DNA of 54,218 nt from Oscillospiraceae bacterium (GCA_009784825.1 WQXO01000012.1:1-54218); one strand, 5' to 3'; positions 43,414 through 52,110 are shown, counted from the first letter of the stretch. A program made the numbers and translations. Notes: a model not told the origin generated them from the sequence alone.

Positions 43414-44800
43414 GTGTTTGAGTCTCCTTATCTGTTATTGTTGTGACAGTTTTGTTATCATCTTCGTTTTCTTGTTTTTTCTCTGTCACGCCTTGTGTGC
43501 TTGAAGGGAGAAAAAGAACCTTAACTGTTTGCATAATCAACTTAATATCCTGCCAAATTGAAAACTGCTCAATATACATAATGTCTAATAATAGTTTTTC
43601 GTCCGGTGATATACTGTAATCACCGAAAACTTGAGCAAGCCCTGTTAAACCCGCCTTTACCTTCAGCCGAAATGAGAAATTCGGATATTTCAATTTATAT
43701 TGTTCGATAATCTCGGGGCGTTCCGGACGCGGTCCGACTAAGGACATATCGCCGTTTAATATATTAAAAAGCTGCGGCAGCTCGTCAATTCTGACCCGGC
43801 GAATAAACCTTCCTATCGGTGTCACCCTGTCATCGTTTTTTGACATTAGGCGTGCCACACCGTCTTTCTCTGCATCAACACGCATGCTCCGGAATTTATA
43901 CAGTGTAAATTCCTCGGCGTTTTTTGTAACTCTCGTTTGTTTATATATAGCCGGACCTCGGTCGGATAAGCGAATGGCAAGCCAAGTTATCGCCATTAAC
44001 CCGCTGAGCAGAATTATGGCGAGCAGTGAAACAACGACATCCATGCATCTTTTTATGAAACGGGCTTCTATACTCATTTGCGAATTGCCGGGAAGAAACA
44101 TCGGTGTCCGTGAAATCCACGAGACCTGTGAGGTGTGCAGCAACACACCGGAAAATGTCGGGAGAATGTACATGTGTTTACTGCGAGCGAAACAATAATC
44201 GAACAAGTATTCCTTGTTTTTTTCTTCAATGTTTAAAAAAAACACTGATTCCGCTTCATCTATATTACGAAGCAGAATTTCCTGCGGTTCGTCTTGTGAC
44301 AGAGAATTAATGACAATAAACTTTTTTTTGTGGTTTTGAAGACGCAGACAATAATCGTCAGCTTTTTCTTTGTTTGAATATATAATTATCGCTTTGTGTG
44401 CCGGTTTTACAGTGTAATACAGCTTGTTCACCAAGAATACCGCAGGAATAATAAACACAATTTGTGCTGCGATTATTAATAAAAAACCTGTAACCGGAAG
44501 AAGTCTGAGAGCTTGTAAGCATAGTTGGAAATATTCAAACGCATTTACGGTTATAATGCATAAAATCCACGATACTACAAGTTCGGGAGAATCGACATGA
44601 CCGAAATTTAAGCTGTTGTATATCTTGCAGGCGAAATATAGAATTCCGATGTACAGCATTACGATAATGTAGTTACCCCAGTAATACAGAACGGTTTCTT
44701 TATAAAAGATGTTTTGCCCCGCCCAGAAAATACCCAGAATGGCGGCGAACAGCAATATATTTGATACAGACAGCAGGGCTGTACTCATTTTTCGTGTCAC
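43403..44800 (-). CDS. Undecaprenyl-phosphate sugar phosphotransferase (initiating)
   Basis: It has an N-terminal set of membrane segments (about residues 1-130), a soluble middle domain and a C-terminal catalytic domain with one membrane helix. Catalytic motifs are KFRSMRVDAEKDG (in part FRSMRVDAEKD), RIDELPQLFNILNGDMSLVGPRP (in part DELPQLFNIL and GDMSLVGPRPE) and KVKAGLTGLAQV. It puts the first sugar phosphate on undecaprenyl phosphate for a surface polysaccharide. The start GTG 44800 lacks a strong ribosome site; ATG 44788 is an alternative. A TATAAT lies upstream near 44851, on the minus strand. Confidence 0.93.
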   Translation of the reverse strand: MTRKMSTALLSVSNILLFAAILGIFWAGQNIFYKETVLYYWGNYIIVMLYIGILYFACKIYNSLNFGHVDSPELVVSWILCIITVNAFEYFQLCLQALRLLPVTGFLLIIAAQIVFIIPAVFLVNKLYYTVKPAHKAIIIYSNKEKADDYCLRLQNHKKKFIVINSLSQDEPQEILLRNIDEAESVFFLNIEEKNKEYLFDYCFARSKHMYILPTFSGVLLHTSQVSWISRTPMFLPGNSQMSIEARFIKRCMDVVVSLLAIILLSGLMAITWLAIRLSDRGPAIYKQTRVTKNAEEFTLYKFRSMRVDAEKDGVARLMSKNDDRVTPIGRFIRRVRIDELPQLFNILNGDMSLVGPRPERPEIIEQYKLKYPNFSFRLKVKAGLTGLAQVFGDYSISPDEKLLLDIMYIEQFSIWQDIKLIMQTVKVLFLPSSTQGVTEKKQENEDDNKTVTTITDKETQTHAK

Positions 44801-44919
44801 TTTTTCACTTCACTTTCAACTTGGTATTTTAAGATAATATACAATTATATCATGTTTTATATGAAAATGCAAATTCTTATGATTATCGGAATTGCTCGGA
44901 TTATGCGGTAATAAAACAA

Positions 44920-44948
44920 TTGACATAACTTTTGATAAGTGTTACAAT
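44920..44948 (+). promoter_or_regulatory. Promoter of the small membrane protein
   Basis: TTGACA (44920-44925), 17 bases and TACAAT (44943-44948), near consensus. GAGGA follows before the start. Confidence 0.75.
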
Positions 44949-45004
44949 GAAAGTAATACTTGACGGGGTTATGCAAGTATACATACGCAGGAACGAGGAC
45001 AATG

Positions 45005-45565
45005 ATGAAAGAAAACGCTTTCGGCACATCAACGGCTGACATATTTTTGTTGATTATCCCAATTGAATTAGTTTTATTCATGTTTATTACACCGATGTTT
45101 TTGTTTTATGACAATTCCGGAGGAAGATATGAATTGACAGGATATAACACTATTAAGGGCGAGTATTATAGTGGTGAAAAAGTAACAATCGAGGAGGAAA
45201 CAGGGTTTTCTGATAATGTGGTTATTTTTAATTGGGTGGCGTTGTTGTTTCCCGTGATTCTCGGAGGCACGGCAGTTGTGTTCGTGTCTGCGAGTGTTTC
45301 TGATGTAATAAAAAAGAAAGCGTTCAGGTTGTTGTTTCTGCTTGGCATAGCGGGGGTAATTATATTTACGGTTTATGTGTTTGCGTATTTAAACTTGTCC
45401 GCTCTCGGTAAATTCTTCAGCTTGGACGGACATGAGGGTTACATACTTCCGGCTGTAGGGTGTTATATATCGGGTGCATTGTATATTTTGTTTTGTATAA
45501 TTGTCGGAATACGGCTAAGTAAAATTAAAGCATCTCTTTCTTCACAATCGGAGCAAGCCTCTTAA
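45005..45565 (+). CDS. Small membrane protein of unknown function
   Basis: I do not recognise it. About 186 residues with four membrane segments: residues about 12-34 (FLLIIPIELVLFMFITPMF), then a polar loop (RYELTGYNTIKGEYYSGEKV), then VIFNWVALLFPVILGGTAVVFV, LLFLLGIAGVIIFTVYVFAY and a final ILPAVGCYISGALYILFCIIV. The start ATG 45005 is 5 bases from GAGGA; ATG 45002 is directly adjacent, and an upstream ATG at 44960 is less likely. Its 3' end overlaps bioY by 41 bases in the opposite direction. Confidence 0.72.
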   Translation: MKENAFGTSTADIFLLIIPIELVLFMFITPMFLFYDNSGGRYELTGYNTIKGEYYSGEKVTIEEETGFSDNVVIFNWVALLFPVILGGTAVVFVSASVSDVIKKKAFRLLFLLGIAGVIIFTVYVFAYLNLSALGKFFSLDGHEGYILPAVGCYISGALYILFCIIVGIRLSKIKASLSSQSEQAS

Positions 45566-46055
45566 TAAGAACGGCACACATCACGGTTTTAACGGCATCG
45601 CCCGGCAGAAACGGCAGCATACTCATTGTGAGTGCGGGTATAAATTCAGACTTGGTCACATACATAAACCATGGTACACCGATTAAATAAGTTGCAGCCC
45701 ATCCCGCTGTCATCGCTATAAATAATACGGGATACGATAACCCGAATTTCTCGATAATCAATCCTGTCACAAATGCACAAGCGATATAGCTGATTATAAA
45801 ACCGCCCGTTGCTCCGGGTAGTCCGCTTGGTGCGAATATCGGGACGCCTGCCAAGCCGATTAGTACAAATACAGTTTGGCTGATTGCCGCTTTTTTCCAC
45901 CCGAGCAAGCCTGCCGAAAGGAATATCGAAATATGCACCAGCCCCACAGGGATAGGGCCTATCGGGATTTTCACCGGGGACAGTGCAATGCTTAATCCGG
46001 CGAATAATGCACACAGCATAATGGTTAGGGTTTTTGACTTGTTTTCCGATTTCAT
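45525..46055 (-). CDS. bioY: BioY biotin transporter substrate-binding component
   Basis: BioY is the membrane S component of the biotin ECF transporter; it works with shared EcfA/T subunits encoded elsewhere. This 176-residue protein has six membrane segments and the family features VKIPIGPIPVGLVHISIFLSAGLLG (in part PVGLVHISIFLS), PSGLPGATGGFIISY (in part GATGGFIISY) and FLPGDAVKTVMCAVL (in part FLPGDAVKTV). It overlaps birA by ATGA, linking uptake and use of biotin. Confidence 0.95.
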   Translation of the reverse strand: MKSENKSKTLTIMLCALFAGLSIALSPVKIPIGPIPVGLVHISIFLSAGLLGWKKAAISQTVFVLIGLAGVPIFAPSGLPGATGGFIISYIACAFVTGLIIEKFGLSYPVLFIAMTAGWAATYLIGVPWFMYVTKSEFIPALTMSMLPFLPGDAVKTVMCAVLIKRLAPIVKKEML

Positions 46056-46756
46056 AGTGTAACACTTACCTCCCCCGATGATAACACATCACGTGTTCCG
46101 TCGGGTTTTTCTGTAATAAGATTGCCGAATTCGTTTATGTCGACGGCGATTGCGGTGGTTTCACCGTATTTCACTTGCTTGCCGAGTATAAAGCAACGCT
46201 TTTTGTATTCGGGAATTACATTTTCAAGCCAAGTATCCGAGGTAATTGAATTGATAATGCCTGCGATTAATCTATTATGGGTGTTTTCGGGAATGTCCGA
46301 GTTGAATATCCCGGCGTATTCTTCGTTGGCTGTTACGTTTATTCCTATTCCGAGTATTACAGCACCGGAAACAGCTTCTGTTAAAATTCCGCAGATTTTT
46401 TTATTGTTCAGGAATATATCGTTGACCCATTTAATTTTACAAGAATTCCCTGTAACTGTTTCAATGACATTGCAAACAGTTACAGCGGCGGCAGGGGTAG
46501 TCAGTTGACGATTAACGGTTGACAGTTGGCAATTATTCAATACCAAACTCATGTATATTCCGCCGGACGGGGAGTGAAAGCTTTTACCGTGCCTGCCCCT
46601 GCCCGAGGTTTGTGACAGTGCAATGATAATGCTGCCTTGCTCAAGCTTTCGTGCTTCTTCATTAGTAGAGTTGAGTGTTTCATAAATATGAATGTTTTGA
46701 GATAAAACGGGATTCGCTAAGTAGGCACGAATCCCGTTAATTGTAATAATGTGCAT
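46052..46756 (-). CDS. birA: Biotin-protein ligase, catalytic domain only
   Basis: It activates biotin with ATP and attaches it to carboxylase carrier proteins. The key motif is SGRGRHGKSFHSPSGGIYMSL (in part GRGRHGKSFHSPSG), then KWVNDIFLNNKKICGILTE (in part KWVNDIFLNNKK) and ILGIGINV. It is 234 residues and lacks the N-terminal DNA-binding domain, so it does not act as a repressor. An insertion-like stretch NCQLSTVNRQLTT (46500-46534) is discussed under repeats. Confidence 0.95.
   Translation of the reverse strand: MHIITINGIRAYLANPVLSQNIHIYETLNSTNEEARKLEQGSIIIALSQTSGRGRHGKSFHSPSGGIYMSLVLNNCQLSTVNRQLTTPAAAVTVCNVIETVTGNSCKIKWVNDIFLNNKKICGILTEAVSGAVILGIGINVTANEEYAGIFNSDIPENTHNRLIAGIINSITSDTWLENVIPEYKKRCFILGKQVKYGETTAIAVDINEFGNLITEKPDGTRDVLSSGEVSVTL
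46500..46534 (-). repeat. In-frame CAACTGTC repeat inside birA
   Basis: On the coding strand CAACTGTCAACCGT then CGTCAACTGACT. It resembles the element in the rRNA methyltransferase (7813-7843) and is translated as CQLSTVNRQLTT, just before the conserved helix. Both encode QLSTVN. Confidence 0.5.
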
Positions 46757-46763
46757 TTTTGTA

Positions 46764-48458
46764 TTAATACTCCCAGCCCTTGATTGTACTGTCTAATTTA
46801 ATCTTGGAAATCTGCTCTTGCAGGAGATTGGCTTGACCGGAGAGTTCCTCAGACGCCGCCGCACTTTCTTGAGCTGTTGCGGAGTTGGTTTGAACAACCT
46901 GTGAAATCTGGTCAACACCTGTGTTAATCTGGCGAATCCCCTCGGATTGTTCGTTGGAGGCAAGTGCAATTTCATTGACCAACCGCTGAACCAACTTGGT
47001 TTTTTCGGCAACCGCTTCAAGCGATTTGGCGGTTTCTTGTGCTATGCTTGCACCCTTCTCCACGCTGGTGATACTGCCCTCGATAAGGGAGGTGGTCTGT
47101 TTCGCCGCATCTGCTGATTTTGAAGCAAGGTTTCTCACTTCCTCCGCAACAACCGCAAAGCCTTTACCTGCACTTCCTGCTCTTGCCGCTTCGACTGCCG
47201 CATTCAACGCAAGAATATTAGTCTGGAACGCTATATCATCGATAACTCTGATAATTTTGCTGATTTCGTTAGATGAATTGTTGATTTCGCCCATTGCGGC
47301 AAGCATATCTGACATATGAGCATTACCGCGTTGAACCTCGTTATTAGTGTCATTGACAAGGTCATTGGCTTTAGTGGCGTTTTCGGAGTTGTCTCTTACT
47401 TGCTCGGAGATTTCTTGAATAGAAGCAGACAATTCTTCAATTGCACTCGCTTGTTCGGTAGCCCCCTGTGAAAGAGCCTGTGCCGCCCCCGAAACCTGTG
47501 AACCGCCGCTGTTAACCTGTTCTGAGGCGGTATTAATTTCTGCAAACATTTCGTTAAGCTGTTTTAATGTCTGCACCAACGCTTTACCCATCATGTCTTT
47601 ATCGGAGCGAATCTGTGCCTTAACGGTAAGATTGCCGTTTGCGATTTCTTGAACAACCCTTGCTTGTTCCTTGACACCTTTTATCATTTCCTCAAAGGCA
47701 GAGGCGAGCTTGCCGGTTTCATCCTTGCTGTCAGATGTGATAGCCACATCGGTGTTTCCGAGGGAAATTTGATGAGCGGCTTCTGCCATTTTAACTACAG
47801 GTTTAGCAATAAGTCCTGAAATATATGTCGCTAAAATAACACCGAGTAAAACTGCAAATGCCAATGCAAGAATAACGACGATGAGCAAGGTTAAAAATAA
47901 TTTGTCCGAAGCATCATCGGCTAACTTAGCGGCGTGAGTCTTTTGCTCCATGCTCGTGTCAAAAAGCTCTGCCATCTTGTTTGTATCGGGTGTGAACGTC
48001 CTTAAAGTTACATATAACTCGGCTGCATCTATACCTGCTTTAGCACCGGCATACATGGTTCTTTCGCATTCCATAAATGCACCGTCGTATATTTTACATG
48101 CTTCATCAAATGTTTTCAGCATTTCCTCATTATTTTCAATGGTTTTGCGATAAATGTCCTTGTTTTTATACATGGTTTCCTGATAAGTGAGGAAACGATT
48201 ATGTGCGTCCTCCACTAATTCTGTATCGCCGGTTGCAGCAGCAATAATGTATTCACGCATACATGCACGCTGACGTTGAACCATTTCAACAATTTTTGCC
48301 ATTGCCGGAAGCGGTTCGGTTTGCTCTGTGTACATTGTGGACATGGAATTACTAAGCTGTGCAATCCCGACAATGCCGAGTATACCTACGAATAATGATA
48401 GGACAATCATAATTGCAAAGCCCATAGTCAGCTTTGCGGAAATTTTCATGTTTTTCAT
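46764..48458 (-). CDS. Methyl-accepting chemotaxis protein
   Basis: A 564-residue chemoreceptor. TM1 is at residues about 11-32, then a four-helix sensor (4HB_MCP type, about 33-185), TM2 ([20 protein letters not shown] in part), HAMP and a signalling domain. The tip contains the family block [23 protein letters not shown], here in part [20 protein letters not shown]. It is not next to the che operon. ATG 48458 is 9 bases from AAGGAG. No C-terminal pentapeptide for CheR docking is seen (ends IKGWEY). Ligand unknown. Confidence 0.96.
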   Translation of the reverse strand: MKNMKISAKLTMGFAIMIVLSLFVGILGIVGIAQLSNSMSTMYTEQTEPLPAMAKIVEMVQRQRACMREYIIAAATGDTELVEDAHNRFLTYQETMYKNKDIYRKTIENNEEMLKTFDEACKIYDGAFMECERTMYAGAKAGIDAAELYVTLRTFTPDTNKMAELFDTSMEQKTHAAKLADDASDKLFLTLLIVVILALAFAVLLGVILATYISGLIAKPVVKMAEAAHQISLGNTDVAITSDSKDETGKLASAFEEMIKGVKEQARVVQEIANGNLTVKAQIRSDKDMMGKALVQTLKQLNEMFAEINTASEQVNSGGSQVSGAAQALSQGATEQASAIEELSASIQEISEQVRDNSENATKANDLVNDTNNEVQRGNAHMSDMLAAMGEINNSSNEISKIIRVIDDIAFQTNILALNAAVEAARAGSAGKGFAVVAEEVRNLASKSADAAKQTTSLIEGSITSVEKGASIAQETAKSLEAVAEKTKLVQRLVNEIALASNEQSEGIRQINTGVDQISQVVQTNSATAQESAAASEELSGQANLLQEQISKIKLDSTIKGWEY

Positions 48459-48485
48459 GGAATATTCTCCTTCAAGTAAAGTTTC

Positions 48486-48552
48486 CCCTACTTTTTCGCA
48501 GAGAATGCGAAAAACATAGGGCTATTATATCACGGTTTTTTTGTGTTGTCAA
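48486..48552 (-). promoter_or_regulatory. Consensus promoter and 5' leader hairpin of the chemoreceptor
   Basis: On the minus strand TTGACA (48552-48547), 17 bases and TATAAT (48529-48524) match consensus exactly. Transcription would start near 48517, inside a hairpin with arms CCCTACTTTTTCGCA (48486-48500) and TGCGAAAAACATAGGG (48506-48521). A hairpin at the extreme 5' end of the mRNA is typical of stabilisers, but a regulator site is also possible. Confidence 0.75.
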
Positions 48553-48604
48553 GGGAATTTATACGCACATGCAAGGGCTTTTATGATTATTTTTTGGAAA
48601 TCCA

Positions 48605-48633
48605 TTGACAAAGTTAATTCATTGTGGTATATT
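48605..48633 (+). promoter_or_regulatory. Promoter of tRNA-Thr
   Basis: TTGACA (48605-48610), 17 bases and TATATT (48628-48633), 18 bases before the tRNA. Confidence 0.8.
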
Positions 48634-48651
48634 AGTTAATATTCATTATAT

Positions 48652-48724
48652 GCTTGTGTAGCTCAGTTGGTAGAGCAGCTGATTTGTAATCAGCAGGTCG
48701 GGGGTTCGAATCCGTCCACAAGCT
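48652..48724 (+). tRNA. tRNA-Thr (anticodon TGT)
   Basis: Cloverleaf is complete: acceptor GCTTGTG/CACAAGC with discriminator T, D arm with GCTCAGTTGGTAGAGC, anticodon stem GCTGA/TCAGC with loop TTTGTAA (TGT), and T arm GGGGGTTCGAATCCGTCC. 73 bases, no CCA encoded. Confidence 0.95.
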
Positions 48725-48735
48725 GTCTTCTAAAG

Positions 48736-48817
48736 TCCCTTGAACAGTAGGTTTGAAGGGATTTTCTTATTTTTCAAAAAAAACGTGATTTACGGTTTGG
48801 TGAACTTTTGGTGAACT
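48736..48817 (+). other. Terminator hairpin and att-like arm repeats downstream of tRNA-Thr
   Basis: TCCCTT (48736-48741) and AAGGGA (48756-48761), then ATTTTC and T-rich sequence, form a terminator. About 35 bases on is a perfect tandem 11-base repeat, TTTGGTGAACT at 48796-48806 and 48807-48817. Such tandem repeats beside a tRNA 3' end are typical of integrase arm sites in phages and integrative elements. No integrase gene and no second copy of the tRNA end were found in the window. Confidence 0.45.
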
Positions 48818-48940
48818 CGCAGAAAAAGTACCACCTCTATTTATAGTAATGGTGTGAATGTTTTAGCCGCCGCACCCCATTGGGAGGGCAGAAACTGTCT
48901 GTATACGTTCAAGGTAGTAAATACTCAAAGGAGAAGAAAA

Positions 48941-49948
48941 ATGAAAATTGAAATGGGCGAATCTATATTCTATTCATGGCTTAGACACGTCAAAGAATGT
49001 CAAATAGTACAGACAAACTGGAAAGCTTCCCTCTCGTGGCAATTACAAAACGAGGATAAGCTGAATCACTTGATGAGCGTTACGGACGATTTTTTCAAAA
49101 ACAAGTACAATTATGAAATTTTCAAAAACAATTCACTTTCTCAACTTCTCAAACAAGCTGAATTGGACGCAATCGGCACTTATATTTCTGAAAGTGGCAT
49201 TGAAATTCATGTTGTTGACGTAGCTTTTCACGAAGGGGGTCTTTTGTACGGTGGCAAGGAAGAAACAGCTATGCGTGTTACAAAGAAACTAATAAGAGCG
49301 GCTTTGTGTCTTATAGGATACTTCAATATTTTTGAGGGTGATATTATTTTCGCCTCGCCAAAAATAAACAACTCTGCTATGGAGGTTTTAGAGCCATGCA
49401 TTAGTGATTTGAATAAATTACTGCACGATAATGGTTACGATTTCAAGGGGCGTGTAATAGCAAACGAAGATTTCAAAGAGCTTGTTTTAACGCCTATATT
49501 GATTGCAAGTGACGGTGTTTCCGATACATCGGAGTTGTTTATGCGTGGGTATCAGCTTGTAAAAATGTTCGGTGATGACCGCCCAACAAGAAAGCGAACA
49601 GTCAAAACGACAGATAATAATGCAGTTTCCAACGATTCTCTTTCCGAATTGAAAATAGGTAAAATCGCACAGACTTTATTACGAGAAACATTGGAAAGCG
49701 GCAAAGTCAGCGAAGATGAAATCCATTTAATGCAGACCAAAGAATACTCTAAAAAAGTTTTTGATATTCAATATCCGTTATTATATAAACCGGATTCTGT
49801 AAATGAGGTAAGTCCGGCGAGATACTATTCAATACCGTTGAGAATAAAAGGGGTTGTTTATTATCTTTGCCGTGAATGGTTTGAAGTGCCAGCTAATAAC
49901 GACAGACCATTTTTGTTGAAATGGCTTGAATTGCACGGAGCAATTTAG
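48941..49948 (+). CDS. Protein of unknown function downstream of tRNA-Thr (possible nuclease-like fold)
   Basis: I do not have a family name. From ATG 48941 (after AAAGGAG) it has 335 residues. Distinctive blocks are MGESIFYSWLRHVKECQIVQTNWK (in part SWLRHVKECQIVQTNWK), IEIHVVDVAFHEGGLLYGG (in part VVDVAFHEGGLLYGG), EGDIIFASPKIN, and SDTSELFMRGYQLV. The order acid-x-AFHE-(loop)-(I/V)FASPK recalls PD-(D/E)xK-type nuclease cores, but this is only a resemblance. The C-terminus (YYLCREWFEV, then FLLKWLELHG) looks like a separate small domain. I recall similar proteins as lone accessory genes in other Bacillota. It lies directly behind the att-like site, and its codon use seems looser than neighbours, which suggests transfer. 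Confidence 0.7.
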   Translation: MKIEMGESIFYSWLRHVKECQIVQTNWKASLSWQLQNEDKLNHLMSVTDDFFKNKYNYEIFKNNSLSQLLKQAELDAIGTYISESGIEIHVVDVAFHEGGLLYGGKEETAMRVTKKLIRAALCLIGYFNIFEGDIIFASPKINNSAMEVLEPCISDLNKLLHDNGYDFKGRVIANEDFKELVLTPILIASDGVSDTSELFMRGYQLVKMFGDDRPTRKRTVKTTDNNAVSNDSLSELKIGKIAQTLLRETLESGKVSEDEIHLMQTKEYSKKVFDIQYPLLYKPDSVNEVSPARYYSIPLRIKGVVYYLCREWFEVPANNDRPFLLKWLELHGAI

Positions 49949-50045
49949 CATTCTGATAAAGAATAACAAAATTCAAAATAGTCAACTGAATAATTTAACT
50001 ATGGTTATCAAAATTCACGAATATCGTTCCATATGGGAGCAGTAT

Positions 50046-50105
50046 GCGGAACTCCGTTCCGCTGTACAACATCTATAACACCAGTTTATGCGGAACTCCG
50101 TTCCG
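50046..50105. repeat. Two copies of a palindromic GCGGAAC-TCC-GTTCCG element
   Basis: Copy 1 at 50046-50062 is GCGGAAC-TCC-GTTCCGC; copy 2 at 50090-50105 is GCGGAAC-TCC-GTTCCG, 44 bases on. Each is preceded by TAT or TTAT and followed by GTG-like sequence. A related GGAACTCCGTTTC lies at 31745, upstream of aroF. They may be a small dispersed repeat. Confidence 0.55.
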
Positions 50106-50126
50106 GTGTTCAATTATGAAATAACA

Positions 50127-50150
50127 AAAACCCGCTTTTCAGTGGGTTTT
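50127..50150. terminator. Bidirectional hairpin terminator
   Basis: AAAACCCGC (50127-50135) pairs with GTGGGTTTT (50142-50150) with one wobble. It can stop transcription from the unknown gene. Confidence 0.75.
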
Positions 50151-50205
50151 ATTTATGTTGTAAAGATATATCTACTTCTTTTAACTTGGCTTAAACACTG
50201 CGACT
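50142..50205 (-). pseudogene. Remnant duplicate of the DUF2271 lipoprotein 3' end
   Basis: This 64-base stretch resembles 52072-52133. Exact matches include TTTATGTTGTAAAGA (50152-50166 and 52082-52096) and TTGGCT-AAACACTGC around 50186-50201 and 52114-52129. On the minus strand it encodes VAVFKPS* against VAVFEPN* in the real gene. It therefore looks like a decayed copy of that gene's end, on the other side of the Na/Pi gene. Confidence 0.6.
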
Positions 50206-50257
50206 CTAAATTATATCTATTGTTCCTAACCCAAGATAAATATTTTGCAATAAGTTA

Positions 50258-50286
50258 TTGATACTTTCTTCATAATGTGATAAAAT
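50258..50286 (+). promoter_or_regulatory. Promoter of the Na/Pi cotransporter gene
   Basis: TTGATA (50258-50263), 17 bases and TAAAAT (50281-50286). An AGGAG site follows. No Pho box was identified. Confidence 0.6.
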
Positions 50287-50350
50287 ATCAGAAGAAAGGA
50301 CAAGCATTTCATAATAAAAACTTGATTTTCTTCGGTTAGGAGTATAAACA

Positions 50351-52018
50351 ATGGGCTATTTAGAGTGGTTTCAGGTAGTTGGCGGCTTAGGATTGCTTTT
50401 ATTCGGCATGAAAATGATGTCAACGGGACTTCAGGCAGTAGCAGGGGACAGTCTGCACACAATACTTAAACGAGCTACATCTAACAGATTTTTAGCGATT
50501 ATAGCCGGAATTGTAGCTACTATATGTATTAACAGCTCTACTGCTGTGACGATTATTACCGTTGGATTCGTTAATTCCAAGCTGTTGAGCTTGACCCAAG
50601 CAATCGGCATAATCATGGGGGCGAACGTAGGAACTACATTTTCGGCTCAGTTGATTGCCTTCAAGATAGATGCCGTTGCACCGCTGATTATCTTTATCGG
50701 CGTGGTAATGCACCTGTTTTTCAAAAAAAGGAACATCAAAAACATCGGATATATTATATTAGGGTTCGGTATTTTGCTATTCAGCATAACAACTATGGGG
50801 GCACCGCTGAAGGAATTCGCGAATCAACCGTCCTTTAACGCAATGCTGACCTCGTTTAAAAATCCGATTGCGGCATTATTCGCCGGATTTATCTTTACTG
50901 CGGTAATCCAAAGTTCCTCGGCGACTATGGGACTGCTTGTTACCATGCACCTGTCGGGAGTTCCCATTCCGTTTGAAACATCGGCATTTATAATATTGGG
51001 AACTAATATAGGTACGAGCACAACAACGGTGATTGCTTCAATCCCGGCAAGCCGTGAGAGTAAGCGGGCGGCATTGTTCCATATAACCTATGATATTATC
51101 GGGAGCATAGTATTCGGTACGTTAATCTTTGTATTTCCGTCTATATTGGGCTGGTTTGAGTCTACATGGTCAGAAACAGCCCGTCAAGTCGCTATGTTCC
51201 ACACCTTGTACAATGTAGCCACGCTTTGCTTGCTTTTGCCGTTTATTAAACAGCTTTCGTGGCTCTTACAAAAAGTCATTCCGCTTAAACCCGAAGAGAT
51301 TAACAAAAAGACCCACGAGAAAAAATTGATGTATCTTGATTTTAAACTTGGACAGAAAACACCGGCACTTGCGGTTGTTAATGCCCATCTTGAAGTGTGC
51401 CGCATGGGCGAAATAGTCAATGAAAACTTAAATTTAGCGTTAAAAGCGTTTTTTGAAAGTGATACCGAAAAAGCAAAAAAAGTAATGAAAAACGAGGAAA
51501 CTGTAGACTATCTCAATCAACATATTGCCGCTAAATTAGTCGAGTTAAACAGTATTGAACTCTCTGTAAATTCTGCCGAAAGAATAGGCAGTATGTTTGG
51601 ATTGTTGATTGACATTGAAAGAATCGGTGACCATGCAGAGAATATCGCTGAATATGTTATAATCATGAAAGATGAAGGCATAACGCTCTCTGATGTTGCC
51701 ATGGAAGAATTAAAAGTTTTAAATGATTTGGTTATAAAAATTGCGGATAAATCCATTTCTACATACAAAGATGAGGATTGTGAGAGTTTGTCTGCTATAC
51801 AAGTGCTTGAAGACAAAATTGATGATTTGTCGGAAACGTTTGTTAATAATCACATAAAACGTTTGAAAGGGGAACTTTGCAATCCCAAAGGCGGGATGAT
51901 ATTTACTGATTTAATCGGTGACTTGGAGAGAATCGCCGACCACGCATATAATGTTGCTTTTTCAATAATAACGAAAGAAGAAAAGAAATCAAGAGAAAAA
52001 GTAAAGATTAACGTATAA
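50351..52018 (+). CDS. Na/Pi cotransporter family protein with PhoU-like C-terminus
   Basis: A 555-residue protein. The N-terminal half has about nine membrane segments and the NptA/SLC34 repeat QSSSAT (residues about 195-200, in VIQSSSATMGLL) with NSSTAV in the first repeat (ICINSSTAVTII). The C-terminal 200 residues are helical and PhoU-like (DIERIGDHAENIAEYV and DLERIADHAYNVAF). It should move phosphate with sodium, with the PhoU part as a sensor. ATG 50351 is 9 bases from AGGAG. It is flanked by related 60-base sequences. Confidence 0.95.
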   Translation: MGYLEWFQVVGGLGLLLFGMKMMSTGLQAVAGDSLHTILKRATSNRFLAIIAGIVATICINSSTAVTIITVGFVNSKLLSLTQAIGIIMGANVGTTFSAQLIAFKIDAVAPLIIFIGVVMHLFFKKRNIKNIGYIILGFGILLFSITTMGAPLKEFANQPSFNAMLTSFKNPIAALFAGFIFTAVIQSSSATMGLLVTMHLSGVPIPFETSAFIILGTNIGTSTTTVIASIPASRESKRAALFHITYDIIGSIVFGTLIFVFPSILGWFESTWSETARQVAMFHTLYNVATLCLLLPFIKQLSWLLQKVIPLKPEEINKKTHEKKLMYLDFKLGQKTPALAVVNAHLEVCRMGEIVNENLNLALKAFFESDTEKAKKVMKNEETVDYLNQHIAAKLVELNSIELSVNSAERIGSMFGLLIDIERIGDHAENIAEYVIIMKDEGITLSDVAMEELKVLNDLVIKIADKSISTYKDEDCESLSAIQVLEDKIDDLSETFVNNHIKRLKGELCNPKGGMIFTDLIGDLERIADHAYNVAFSIITKEEKKSREKVKINV

Positions 52019-52065
52019 ACATGTATCTCCCCCCTTTTTGATACATTGTAATTCATTTTTCGATA

Positions 52066-52110
52066 AAACAAGCGGGTTTCCTTTATGTTGTAAAGAAAAC
52101 CCGCTTGTTT
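52066..52110. terminator. Bidirectional terminator between the Na/Pi gene and the lipoprotein
   Basis: AAACAAGCGGGTTTC (52066-52080) pairs with GAAAACCCGCTTGTTT (52095-52110) with a small bulge. It stops both convergent genes. Confidence 0.88.

Larger units (their letters stand above)
49949..50350. other. Non-coding region with palindromic repeats, terminator and a duplicated gene end
   Basis: No credible gene. It holds two GGAACTCCGTTCC elements (50046-50105), a hairpin terminator (50127-50150), a remnant of the DUF2271 gene's 3' end (50142-50205), and the promoter of the Na/Pi gene (50258-50286). Confidence 0.7.

Noticed and set aside
50046-50105. Possible CRISPR repeats
   Set aside because: Only two copies with a 28-base gap and no cas genes; the palindromic core fits a dispersed repeat better.
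50226-50462. Minus-strand frame at the start of the Na/Pi gene
   Set aside because: It runs antisense to conserved coding sequence and a promoter and has no plausible composition.
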